From the NCBI RefSeq assembly GCF_023544445.1, contig NZ_JALPVJ010000035.1, forward strand, positions 16,405 to 80,404: DNA of 64,000 nt, given 5' to 3'. Under the pieces are notes generated by a model. The model had not been told where the DNA came from. It worked only from the letters and a program-made list of their open reading frames with translations, and did not search any database. Origin of the DNA: Actinoplanes sp. M2I2 (GTDB lineage Bacteria > Actinomycetota > Actinomycetes > Mycobacteriales > Micromonosporaceae). The translations under genes and the position numbers were made by a program. Each line of letters starts with the position of its first letter. Position 1 is the first letter of the stretch. Below are positions 18,502-26,102 of this stretch, piece after piece.

Positions 18502-19340
18502 GATCCCTGGAGCAGGAAGTCGAGCACGTCAGCGGCGAACGCCTCGTGGTGCTGAAAGAGGAAGCCGTGGGCGGCGTCCGGGTAGATGACCACCCGGGCG
18601 TCCGGCAGGAGACCGCCGAGCAGGTGGGTGTAGCGGGGCCGGATCATCGGGTCGCTGTCGCCGTTGGTCACCAAAACCGGCACGGTGATGCCGCCGATCC
18701 GCCCGAGCCTGCTGTGGTCGGGGATCCCCCAGGCGCAGATCGCGTCGTACTGGGCCTGCCGGGTCTGCCAGGTGGTGGCCTGGTCGCGGCCCTCGGTGCG
18801 GGCGTACATGCGGCCCAGCGCGGCCTGGCCGGCTTGCCGGCTGCCGTCCGACGACGTGAAGAACACTCCCAAATAGTCGGCCGGGCCGGTCTCGGGCTTG
18901 CCGACCGCACCGATAACCTCCGGCGCCCAGCCGTGCATACCGGCCGCGCCCTGCGGGGCCGCCGACGCCAGCACCAGCCGGCGTACGGCGTCGGGCCGGC
19001 TCAATGCGATCTCCTGCGCCACAAAGCTGCCCAGCGAGAAGCCGAGTACGTCGGCCCGGCCGATGCCGAGCGCGTCGAGGAAGGCGAGCGCGTCGCGCGC
19101 CATCTCGGCAACGGTCGACGGGGTGCTGCCCGACGAGCCGCCCACCCCGGCATTGTCGAACGCGATGACCCGCCGTCCCGCGGCGAGCGCGTCCACCAGT
19201 GCCGGGTCCCAGCTGTCAAGGTTTCCCCGGAAGTGCTGCAGCAGGATCAACGGGTCGCCCGTGCCTGTCTCCCGGTATGCGTAGTCGATGGCGTCGGCGC
19301 CTCGCACCACCGCGTTGGACACTGTCGCGTAAGTCTCCAT
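18498..19340 (-). CDS. alpha/beta hydrolase
   Basis: 280-residue cytoplasmic alpha/beta hydrolase. Seen: oxyanion motif LLQHFRGNLDSWDP, nucleophile elbow GFSLGS with Ser, acid in NGDSDPMI, and catalytic His in DAAHGFLFQH. The start follows GGAGAGGA. It lies 21 bases after the hydratase stop and overlaps the flavoprotein by ATGA, so the order hydratase, hydrolase, flavoprotein is an operon. A paralog of identical length occurs at 23240-24082, also accompanied by remains of a flavoprotein. Esterase, lactonase or C-C hydrolase activity is possible. Confidence 0.92.
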   Translation of the reverse strand: METYATVSNAVVRGADAIDYAYRETGTGDPLILLQHFRGNLDSWDPALVDALAAGRRVIAFDNAGVGGSSGSTPSTVAEMARDALAFLDALGIGRADVLGFSLGSFVAQEIALSRPDAVRRLVLASAAPQGAAGMHGWAPEVIGAVGKPETGPADYLGVFFTSSDGSRQAGQAALGRMYARTEGRDQATTWQTRQAQYDAICAWGIPDHSRLGRIGGITVPVLVTNGDSDPMIRPRYTHLLGGLLPDARVVIYPDAAHGFLFQHHEAFAADVLDFLLQGS

Positions 19341-19361
19341 GAATTTTCCTCTCCACTCTGG

Positions 19362-20195
19362 TCAGGACGTGCGGCGCTGGTTGGCCAGGCCGAGGAACTC
19401 CCCGAGCCGGTACTCGACGTCGAGCGCGGTCTGCGGGTCGGTCTGCTGCAGAGTGCCGGCCCGGCTCTGGAAGCCGGGCAGGGTGAGCGAACGGCGGTAG
19501 TCCGCGTAGGCGGCGATCAGATCCGTGTCCGGCGGCAGGACCGCCCGGTTGACCATCGACTTGGCGGTGGCCAGGGCGGCGCGGTCGAACGAGGCGAGCC
19601 GGTCGACGACCCCGGCCACGTACTTGTCGAGCTCGGCGTCCGGCAGTGCCCGGGTGACCCATCCCCACCGCTCGGCGGTGGCCGCGTCGTAGTCGGCGCT
19701 GCTCAGGATCACCTCGAGCGCACGGTCCCGGCCGATGGCTCGGGGCAGCCGCTCAGTGCCGCCACCGCCGGGAACGATGGCGGTGCCGACCTCCGGCTGG
19801 CCGAAGAACGCCGTCTCCAGGCCGGCATAGCGCAGGTCGAAAGCGAGCGCGAGCTCGTTGCCGCCGCCGCGAGTACGGCCCCGGATCACGCCGACGGTGA
19901 TGTACGGCGCCTTCGTGAGCCGGAGCACCACGTCGGTCCAGACCGGGACGTCGCCCGGCCCGGGGGCCGGGAAGTCGGCGACGGCGGCCAAGTCGAAGTG
20001 GTTGAGGAAGAAGTCGGGGACATCGCTCTCGAAGACGACGACCTGCACTTCGGGATCGCTGTCCAGCTCCGCCACGATCGCCGCGAGCCGGGTGACGATC
20101 GCCCCGTTGATCAGGTTCACCGGCGGGTTGCTGAAGATCACTCGGGCGGTCCTCGGGGACATGCGCTCAAGACGTACGGGATCGTGCTTTGTCAT
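19362..20195 (-). CDS. enoyl-CoA hydratase/isomerase family protein
   Basis: 277-residue crotonase-fold protein. Seen: the oxyanion segment IRGRTRGGGNELALAFDLRYA, the second conserved segment FGQPEVGTAIVPGGGGTERL, and a downstream helix set. The ATG at 20195 (MTKHDPVRLER) is preferred; a GTG 24 codons earlier lies inside an inverted repeat and adds sequence unlike the family. Crotonases hydrate or isomerise acyl-CoA. The local partners (hydrolase, flavoprotein) do not make a beta-oxidation set, so a side pathway is more likely. It is the first gene of the minus-strand operon. Confidence 0.9.
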   Translation of the reverse strand: MTKHDPVRLERMSPRTARVIFSNPPVNLINGAIVTRLAAIVAELDSDPEVQVVVFESDVPDFFLNHFDLAAVADFPAPGPGDVPVWTDVVLRLTKAPYITVGVIRGRTRGGGNELALAFDLRYAGLETAFFGQPEVGTAIVPGGGGTERLPRAIGRDRALEVILSSADYDAATAERWGWVTRALPDAELDKYVAGVVDRLASFDRAALATAKSMVNRAVLPPDTDLIAAYADYRRSLTLPGFQSRAGTLQQTDPQTALDVEYRLGEFLGLANQRRTS

Positions 20196-20214
20196 CGTCT
20201 CTGCCGCTTCGCTA

Positions 20215-20270
20215 GTCGTGCCGGTCGTCCGGCTCCCTGTCGCTGCCTGAACCAGACTGACCGGCACGAC
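20215..20270. repeat. perfect 12-bp inverted repeat upstream of hydratase gene
   Basis: GTCGTGCCGGTC at 20215-20226 is repeated inverted as GACCGGCACGAC at 20259-20270, separated by 32 bases. It lies 20 bases upstream of the hydratase ATG and 32 bases after the stop of the secreted hydrolase. It may be a paired operator or a long-loop terminator for the upstream gene. Confidence 0.6.
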
Positions 20271-20301
20271 GGATCACACCTTCAGCAAAATGACTGGTCG
20301 C

Positions 20302-21111
20302 TCAACGGGCCGCGCGTTCGATGAACTCCGCCGTCGCCCTGGGGTGCGACACGAACACGGCATGCGAAGCGCCCTTGATGGTCAGGACCTGACCGTGGGC
20401 ACGCTCCGCCATGAAGTAGTGCGCGGCCGCCGGAATGTTCTTGTCCCCGGTCGGGACGAGGAAGTAGCTGGGCAGGCTCTGCCACGCCTGCGGCCCCTGG
20501 GCCACCTCGTTGAGGGCCGCCGCGGTGATCGGGCGCTGGGTCACCGCCATCAACTGGGCGTCGCGGGCCGGCACATCGGCCGCGAACTGCTGACGGAAGA
20601 GCGTCGGGTCCACGTACTCGTCCTCGTTGCCGCCCGGCAGCGGGACTCCCCGGAGCGTCTCGCCCAGCGTGCTGCCCGGGTACTTGGCCGACAACGTGGC
20701 CCCGCTCTCCCCCGCCACCGGCGCGAAGCCGGCCACGTAGACCAGCGCCTTGACGTTGCCGGCGCCCACCGCCGCCTTGCTGATCACCATGCCGCCGTAT
20801 GAATGTCCGACCAGCACGACCGGACCGTTGATACTCGCGAGCAGGGCCTTGACCTGGGCGGCGTCCGACGCGACGCCGCGCAGGGGGTTGGCCGCCGCAA
20901 CGACCGGATAGCCGTCGTCGATCAGCTTGGCGGCAACGCCGTTCCAGCCGCCAGAGTCGGCGAAAGCGCCGTGCACGAGCACGATCATCGGCTTCTTGTA
21001 ATTCCCGGCGGTTGCCGCGGCCGAGCCGGGCGCAGCAGCGGCAACCGTCGTCGCGGCGAGCAGCATGGCCGCTGCGATGCCCACGGTGCGGAAGATTTTG
21101 CTTCGCAACAT
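20302..21111 (-). CDS. secreted alpha/beta hydrolase
   Basis: 269 residues with a clear Sec-type signal (LRSKIFRTVGIAAAMLLAAT, then AAAAPGSA). The mature part is an alpha/beta hydrolase of the HNL/esterase-like group: VLVHGAFADSGGW, nucleophile elbow GHSYGG, and C-terminal GASHAVFVSHP with the His. The ATG at 21111 follows AAGGAGA and gives the signal peptide immediately, so the longer open frame upstream is rejected. Likely an exported esterase; the substrate is unknown. It is separated from the hydratase operon by an inverted repeat. Confidence 0.92.
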   Translation of the reverse strand: MLRSKIFRTVGIAAAMLLAATTVAAAAPGSAAATAGNYKKPMIVLVHGAFADSGGWNGVAAKLIDDGYPVVAAANPLRGVASDAAQVKALLASINGPVVLVGHSYGGMVISKAAVGAGNVKALVYVAGFAPVAGESGATLSAKYPGSTLGETLRGVPLPGGNEDEYVDPTLFRQQFAADVPARDAQLMAVTQRPITAAALNEVAQGPQAWQSLPSYFLVPTGDKNIPAAAHYFMAERAHGQVLTIKGASHAVFVSHPRATAEFIERAAR

Positions 21112-21541
21112 TGCGTCTCCTTGAAGCAGGAACGGACCTTGACGCCATCCATCCTGTGGCGATGACCTGCTGCGTTCGTCAGTCGTATGACTGGGCCGGA
21201 CACCGCCCTTGTCCTTCGCTGAGTCCAGACTGCGAACTACGGCGGCCTTCTCTGCACTACGACTCGCGACGCCCAGCCAATACTCGAATGGCCGCGCAGC
21301 GGCGAGCTCGTTACGTCGAAGCCGGGTGGTATCGGTCGTATATCTATTGCTCGCTACGCCTGAACGCACGATGGTGTCCAACGAGACATTCATGGCGCTC
21401 GACAGCCATGTGCGGGTGCTTGACAAAGTCGATCGCAGCCGCCGCATCGGCGCGTGGCGAGCAAGGTACCGACAGCGTGGTCGAAGGTCCAATCGCACTT
21501 ACCCGTGTAGCCGGGACAAGTCCCAAAAGCAGGAGCGTGCG
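21112..21541. other. 430 bp without a recognisable gene
   Basis: Region between the start of the secreted hydrolase and the stop of the LuxR regulator. It is less GC-rich than its surroundings, and short overlapping frames show no family resemblance. It must hold the hydrolase promoter. Nothing else was recognised. Confidence 0.5.
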
Positions 21542-22162
21542 TCAGATGACCCCGAAGCGCATCGCGTACGCGACGACGTGCGATCGGTTCCGTAGCCGCA
21601 AACGGTGAATGATCTTGCTGATCACACTCTTCACTGTGCGCTCCGAGCAGTGCATTCGGACACCGATCTCCGTGGTCTCCAGCCCTTCGGCCATCAACCG
21701 GATCACGTCGACCTCGCGCGGAGTCAGGCCCGAGGCGCTCAGCCCGGAGCGCTCGAGCACCTCGCTTTGAAGATGCCGCAGATGGCTCAGCAGATCGCCG
21801 ACGAGGCCCGGCGGCAGGAAGCCGCCACCTCCAACTGCGGTCCGGACGCTACCTGCCAGGCGCTCGCTAGTCACGGCCGACGACGGCAGCACTCCGACAA
21901 CCCTGCACTCTACGGCCAGTAGCAACTGCTCCTGGTTGATGTCATCCACGACTAGAACGACCGGGCGTCGCGTTTCGATCGACGATCGCCTTAGGGCCGG
22001 CACTACCTGGCCGTCGACAGTGTCGGTCGCGTAGACGAGAACGTCAGCGCTCGCCCCGTCGCCCGGCAGCACCTTTACGTCCGGGCTCGACGCCAGCATC
22101 ATCGACAGCCCGGCCAGGCTCAGCGGATCGGTGGCCCGCAATGCGACCGTGATGGTTCCCAT
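21542..22162 (-). CDS. LuxR/NarL-type regulator with degenerate receiver domain
   Basis: 206 residues. The N-terminal part follows the receiver pattern (ITVALRATDPLSLAGLSMML), but the beta-3 end reads ADVLVYATD where NarL-type proteins have the phosphorylated Asp, so phosphorylation is unlikely. The C-terminus is a GerE/LuxR HTH: LTPREVDVIRLMAEGLETTE then RTVKSVISKIIHRL. No sensor kinase gene is near, consistent with a phosphorylation-independent response regulator. A perfect 14-bp palindrome lies 31 bases upstream of the start and could be its operator. Confidence 0.88.
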   Translation of the reverse strand: MGTITVALRATDPLSLAGLSMMLASSPDVKVLPGDGASADVLVYATDTVDGQVVPALRRSSIETRRPVVLVVDDINQEQLLLAVECRVVGVLPSSAVTSERLAGSVRTAVGGGGFLPPGLVGDLLSHLRHLQSEVLERSGLSASGLTPREVDVIRLMAEGLETTEIGVRMHCSERTVKSVISKIIHRLRLRNRSHVVAYAMRFGVI

Positions 22163-22489
22163 GGACTTCCCCCTATGGCTCGTCGGCCCTACCTGATCTG
22201 CGGCCGCATTCCAACGCGGCCGCAGATCAAATGGTGGGTCGTCCGACGGAGGTAGCCATGAGTAGGTCGACTATGCGCCTCGAGGCAAGCAGGGTCCGCG
22301 CTTGCCGGGAGAGGGACCGAAAAGAAGATACCTGCGCCGAGCAGAGCCCAGTCCAGAGCCGGGTAGCCGCGCTAGAGTTCCGCAGTCGGCAGATAGGCAC
22401 GGCTTTGCGTGGCAGGTAGGGCCAGTCGAGCGACGTATGTCCCTAAGCCAACCGCGTCGCCGGGCCAGGCCGGACACCACCGTGGTCTC
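22163..22489. other. intergenic region holding a strong palindrome
   Basis: 327 bp between the LuxR regulator start and the stop of the uncharacterised gene. Apart from the palindrome at 22194-22229, only a low-quality 62-codon plus-strand frame is present (22231-22419), with no family resemblance. Confidence 0.5.
22194..22229. repeat. perfect 14-bp inverted repeat
   Basis: TGATCTGCGGCCGC and its exact reverse complement flank the 8-base spacer ATTCCAAC. It sits 31 bases before the LuxR regulator ATG on the same strand. It may be an operator for that regulator or the terminator of the operon arriving from 22490. Confidence 0.75.
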
Positions 22490-23209
22490 TCAGGAGACGA
22501 CGATGTCCGCCAGCGTGATCGACACGACCAGCGGCTCGGCGATCTTGTGGTTATTCTCATCGTGGGGATAGATCATGCGGGTGGTCGGGATGATCAGACC
22601 GGACACCTCGGTGTGACCGGTCGTGTACTCGGCCGCCGGCGTCTTGCCGGCGATGTCGACGGTGTAGTCGCGCCGGTAGATCAGCCCGTCGTCGCCGATG
22701 TACAGCGTCTGCTCGGTGCTGTGGGTGGCAATGCTGTCGGGATAGGTGATCAGCAGTCGCCGGAAGTTGCGGCCGTCCTCGGTCCAGCCGCCCAGCTCCT
22801 CAGTCAGCACGCCTGGGAAGGTCAGCGAGATGGGCTCGCTGACATAGGTCCACATGGCGTACCCGGAGAAGTAGGCCAGCTGCAGCCGGGTCCACGGGGT
22901 GGCGAACTCGTGGCCGGCGAACGAAGCTCGCGGATTGAGCAGCTCGTCGACGGTCTTGCCGTCCCCATCCTCGACCGCGACACGCTCGGGTGTGAAGTTG
23001 GTGTGGTGGTTCTCGGCGAAGAAGGGCTCCTGGCGGGTGTGTTCGCGGTCGAGGTCGACGGTGACCTGGACGTCGTTGAGAGCCCCGGGGTGGCCCTTGA
23101 GCTGCCACAGCGCACCGCCGAAGAACTGGCGGGCGCTGATCTGCGTTGCCTTCTCCCAGGTGTCGCGGCCGCCGTAGGCGGCAAGGACCTCATCCAGTAG
23201 ATCTGACAT
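22490..23209 (-). CDS. uncharacterised 239-residue protein
   Basis: No family recognised. The protein is soluble, with no signal peptide or membrane segment, and is rich in beta-type and aromatic residues: FFGGALWQLKGHPGALNDVQ, FAGHEFATPWTRLQLAYFSG, YIGDDGLIYRRDYTVDIAG. The alternating pattern suggests a single antiparallel beta-sheet fold, possibly binding a hydrophobic ligand (inference). The ATG follows GAGGAGA. It lies 30 bases downstream of the alpha/beta hydrolase on the same strand and is likely co-expressed, so it may handle that enzyme's substrate or product. Confidence 0.8.
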   Translation of the reverse strand: MSDLLDEVLAAYGGRDTWEKATQISARQFFGGALWQLKGHPGALNDVQVTVDLDREHTRQEPFFAENHHTNFTPERVAVEDGDGKTVDELLNPRASFAGHEFATPWTRLQLAYFSGYAMWTYVSEPISLTFPGVLTEELGGWTEDGRNFRRLLITYPDSIATHSTEQTLYIGDDGLIYRRDYTVDIAGKTPAAEYTTGHTEVSGLIIPTTRMIYPHDENNHKIAEPLVVSITLADIVVS

Positions 23210-23239
23210 GGTGTTCTCCTCGATTGGTGACCGGTGGGC

Positions 23240-24082
23240 TCAGCCCAGGAATTCGTTAACGTCCTTGGCGACGTCGTCGGGGTACTGGAAGAGGAAGGCG
23301 TGCGCGGCGTCCGGGTAGATGTGGATCTGCGCGTCGGGGATCAGCCCGGCCAGCGTGTAACTGCCCTTGGTGGGGATCATCAGGTCGTTGTCACCCTGGA
23401 TGACCAGCGTCGGCATCCCGATGCCGGTCAGCCGCTGCAGCGCGGAGTAGTCCGGGATGCCCCAGCTGATGATCGCGTCGTACTGGGCGTCGCGGACCGC
23501 GATGCCAGTGGCCTCGTCCCGGTCCTTGGTGCGGGCCAGGAAACGGCCGAGGAATTCCCGGCCCTTGGCCTGGCTCGTCTCGGAGTGCGCGAAGAAGATG
23601 TAGAGCAGGTCGTCACCGTCGTTGACCGTGGCGCGGGCATGCGACTCGATGTCGGAGCGCCAGGCGTGCATGCCGGGCGCACCCATTGGACCGGTGCCTG
23701 CCAGCACCAGCCGGCGCACCAGGCGGGGCCGGACCAGGGCGATGTCCTGGGCGACGAAGCCGCCGATCGAGAAGCCCAGCAGGTCGATCTGCGGCAGGTC
23801 GAGCGCCTCGGTGAACGCGATGATCTGCCGGGCCATCTCGGCGATGGTGCCTGCGGGGGTCCCGGTCGACGATCCGACGCCCGCGTAGTCGACGAGGATC
23901 ACCTCGCGGGATGCAGCAAGCCCGTCGGTCAGGGCGGGGTCCCAGTTGTCGAGGTTGCCGCGGAAGTGCTGCAGCATCAGCAGCGGCACTCCCCCGGAGA
24001 CGCCGAAGCGCCGGTAGGCGTACGAAATCCCGCCCGCCTCGACGGACTGGGTCGGTGCGTTCTGGTGAGTGACGGTCGACAT
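23240..24082 (-). CDS. alpha/beta hydrolase, paralog of the 18498 gene
   Basis: 280 residues, with the same length and motifs as the hydrolase at 18498-19340: LLMLQHFRGNLDNWDP, nucleophile elbow GFSIGG, acid in QGDNDLMI, His in DAAHAFLFQ. The ATG at 24082 follows AGGAGG. The frame is open further upstream, but there it reads the 3' remains of a TrxR-like gene, not an N-terminal extension. The next gene downstream is the uncharacterised protein at 30 bases. It appears to be the surviving gene of a duplicated and mostly decayed copy of the 16804-19340 locus. Confidence 0.92.
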   Translation of the reverse strand: MSTVTHQNAPTQSVEAGGISYAYRRFGVSGGVPLLMLQHFRGNLDNWDPALTDGLAASREVILVDYAGVGSSTGTPAGTIAEMARQIIAFTEALDLPQIDLLGFSIGGFVAQDIALVRPRLVRRLVLAGTGPMGAPGMHAWRSDIESHARATVNDGDDLLYIFFAHSETSQAKGREFLGRFLARTKDRDEATGIAVRDAQYDAIISWGIPDYSALQRLTGIGMPTLVIQGDNDLMIPTKGSYTLAGLIPDAQIHIYPDAAHAFLFQYPDDVAKDVNEFLG

Positions 24083-24194
24083 GGTCGCCTCCTGCTGTCT
24101 ATGTGATTTCCCCAAGTAGATCCGCGCTTCTCGCCGCGACGGGAGGATCACCCGGCAGGGGTGGCCTAAGGTGCAACCGCACTCGCCCCGCTGA

Positions 24195-24520
24195 TCGCTC
24201 TGTTCTGGGCCTGGCGGACCGAGAGGACGCGGTGCTGGAGCCCCTCGCCCCACCGCCCCGGTGACCCGTTTCATCGAGCCCGAGCCCACGTCACCGACAG
24301 CGAAGATGCCCGGACGCTGGTCTCGAACGGCAGCGGACCGGTCGCGATGTCGCCAAGTCGAAGGCGGATCCGCGCATACGCATCGCGATCGCGGCCAGCC
24401 GTTAGGCTCCGTGCCGGGCGCTCACCTGGTCCACGTGCGTAGGGTCAGCCGGGATCCGCTCGACGAGGTACGCCGACACCGACGCCCCGAGGCCCCGGAC
24501 CGCGCACGAGCAGCATGACC
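24195..24520 (-). pseudogene. relic of TrxR-like flavoprotein gene
   Basis: Fragments in shifting frames match the C-terminal half of the flavoprotein at 16804-18501. VMLLVRGPGP (start near 24519) corresponds to VTLLVRGPEL, GPLPFETSV to GPLPLETSV, and GSGSMKRVTGAVG (near 24289) to RSGSMKRVAAAVG. Stops and frameshifts separate them and a central stretch is missing. It lies just upstream of the paralogous hydrolase, mirroring the gene pair at 18498-18501 in reversed order. Confidence 0.8.
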
Positions 24521-24640
24521 GAGATGGTCGATGGCGAGTCCGGCCCACTCAGGCGCGATACGGCCAGTGGTGGCCACGCCCCCGACTCCGACCTCGCCAG
24601 AGCTGATCGCCAGGCCCCAAGGTGTAGAGCGCCACGGCGA
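24521..24640 (-). pseudogene. relic of BBE-like FAD oxidase gene
   Basis: On the minus strand the frame reads PWGLAISSGEVGVGGVATTG followed by RIAPEWAGLAIDHLG. This matches the segment PLGLAISSGDSGDVGVGGLA and TTGGIGLMGRAHGLTIDRL of the oxidase at 7198-8472, with a three-residue deletion. The match ends where the TrxR relic begins, so the two relics are fused end to end in one direction. No start or remaining domain is present. Confidence 0.75.
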
Positions 24641-24769
24641 TACCACGAAGATGCCGACGATCCGGTGGCAGCGTTCGCGACCGAAACGAATGCACCAGTC
24701 GAGATGCGTATAGAGCGACACATCCTGCGCTTTAGCTTGAAGCACTGCGACAAGAATTGGAGGCCAACG

Positions 24770-25315
24770 ATGGGGACGCCCTACGATCGCATCGCTCGAG
24801 TACCTGGCTTCGTCATCACCAGCACCGACGTCGGCGACGGGGTGAAAATGGAACCAGCTCAGGCGAGCGGCATCTACGGATCCGGCGGGCAGGACATCTC
24901 GCCGCAGCTGAGCTGGCGGGACTATCCGGCCGAAACTAAGAGCTTCGTGGTCACGGTCTACGACCCGACCGCGCCGACCGGCAGCGGCTTCTGGCATTGG
25001 GCGGTCGCCGACATCCCGGCCCTTGTCAACGACCTACCGACGAACGCAGGCGTTGAAGGCGCTCGGATGCCTGGCAGAGGATGGCAACTCGCCAACGACG
25101 CCCGGCTACGCCGCTATGTCGGTGCGGCGCCCGAACCCGGCAGCGGACGTCACGACTATTTCATCGGGGTGCACGCCGTGGATGTGGCCTCCCTCGGCGC
25201 GGACCACGACTGCACACCGGCCTTTCTCGGCTTCGCGCTCGGCGTTCACACCTTGGCCCGGGCCGTGATGACACCGTTCTACGAGCTGGGACCCACGACG
25301 TCAGCGGTTGCCTGA
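24770..25315 (+). CDS. YbhB/YbcL family PEBP protein
   Basis: 181-residue phosphatidylethanolamine-binding (Raf-kinase-inhibitor-like) protein. Seen: SPQLSW near residue 44, VTVYDPTAPTGSGFWHWAV (the ligand-site DxDAP/HW region, here DPTAP), and the later GRHDYFIGVHAVD. No signal peptide. The ATG at 24770 follows TTGGAGG; the frame extends 85 codons upstream through the relic region without family sequence. Bacterial members bind small anionic ligands; their functions are poorly known. Alone on the plus strand. Confidence 0.9.
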   Translation: MGTPYDRIARVPGFVITSTDVGDGVKMEPAQASGIYGSGGQDISPQLSWRDYPAETKSFVVTVYDPTAPTGSGFWHWAVADIPALVNDLPTNAGVEGARMPGRGWQLANDARLRRYVGAAPEPGSGRHDYFIGVHAVDVASLGADHDCTPAFLGFALGVHTLARAVMTPFYELGPTTSAVA

Positions 25316-25630
25316 TTCAGTGACCGGTGGCGGCCCGCACACCGGGATTCACCTCTCAGGAGTGAGTATACCGACAGCACTCTGCTGAACCGGCCAGGCG
25401 GATAGCGCGCCGAGCTGCGGCTGCAACGCGGCGACACGCCGCACAGTTGCGCCGATCACCCACCGGCCCGAGTCGATGTAGCCGGCCTTCGACCCTGCCG
25501 GGAAACGGCGCTGTCCAACGAAGCAAGACGTGTTGCCCGCTCGACGTGGCGCTGCCCCTGCGGTCATGACGATTTACCCCCGCAGGCAACACTGTTGGTC
25601 GCTTGGGCCCCGCCAGGCTTCTATACCGCC
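25316..25630. other. 315 bp without a recognisable gene
   Basis: Between the PEBP stop and the chosen cupin start. Short frames on both strands lack family resemblance. A TTG at 25595 would extend the cupin by 12 codons. Confidence 0.4.
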
Positions 25631-26011
25631 ATGACGTACGTCTCCAGTTTCATGACCACACCTGTGGTCACCGATCCCGACACCCAGAGCGCGGTGTCCG
25701 TCCTCGGCGGCCGGGTTCGCACGCGGGCAGCGTCAGCCGACGCCGACGGCGGCTTCGACGTCCTCGAGTACGACGGCGAACGCGGCCACATGTCGCCGCT
25801 TCTTCTGAACAAAGCTGATGAGGAGACCGTCCTCATCCTCGAAGGCGAGCTAAGCGTCGAAGTCGGCCCTCAACGGCTCACGGTGGGCCCAGGTGGGCTT
25901 GCCCTTCTGCCGCGAGAGCAGGCACACAGCCTTGTCGTCACGTCACCCCAGGCACGAATCCTGACCCCTGCACACACCGGCCGGCCTCGACCGCTTCGCC
26001 AGCCGAGCTGA
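25631..26011 (+). CDS. small cupin-domain protein, probably C-terminally frameshifted
   Basis: 126 residues from ATG 25631; ATG 25652 or TTG 25595 are alternatives and none has a clear ribosome site. Seen: a cupin barrel, LLLNKADEETVLILEGELSV, then VGPGGLALLPREQAHSL (motifs 1 and 2, although the first metal-binding His pair is not obvious). After ILTPAHTG the frame changes character to RPRPLRQPS. The +1 frame instead continues GLDRFASRAD, resembling the usual end of such cupins, so a frameshift near 25975 is likely. Function unknown. Confidence 0.65.
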   Translation: MTYVSSFMTTPVVTDPDTQSAVSVLGGRVRTRAASADADGGFDVLEYDGERGHMSPLLLNKADEETVLILEGELSVEVGPQRLTVGPGGLALLPREQAHSLVVTSPQARILTPAHTGRPRPLRQPS

Positions 26012-26102
26012 CCCGCGTAGCCGCCCGCCACCTATCCAGATCGTCGGCCCCCGCTCGTTCCCTGACCTCCTGCCCAAACCCGATGACAGAGAAAGGCTCG
26101 CG

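Noticed and set aside
23240..24289. Longer hydrolase starting at 24289
   Set aside because: The extra N-terminus is the TrxR relic sequence; ATG 24082 has AGGAGG and the family-like beginning.
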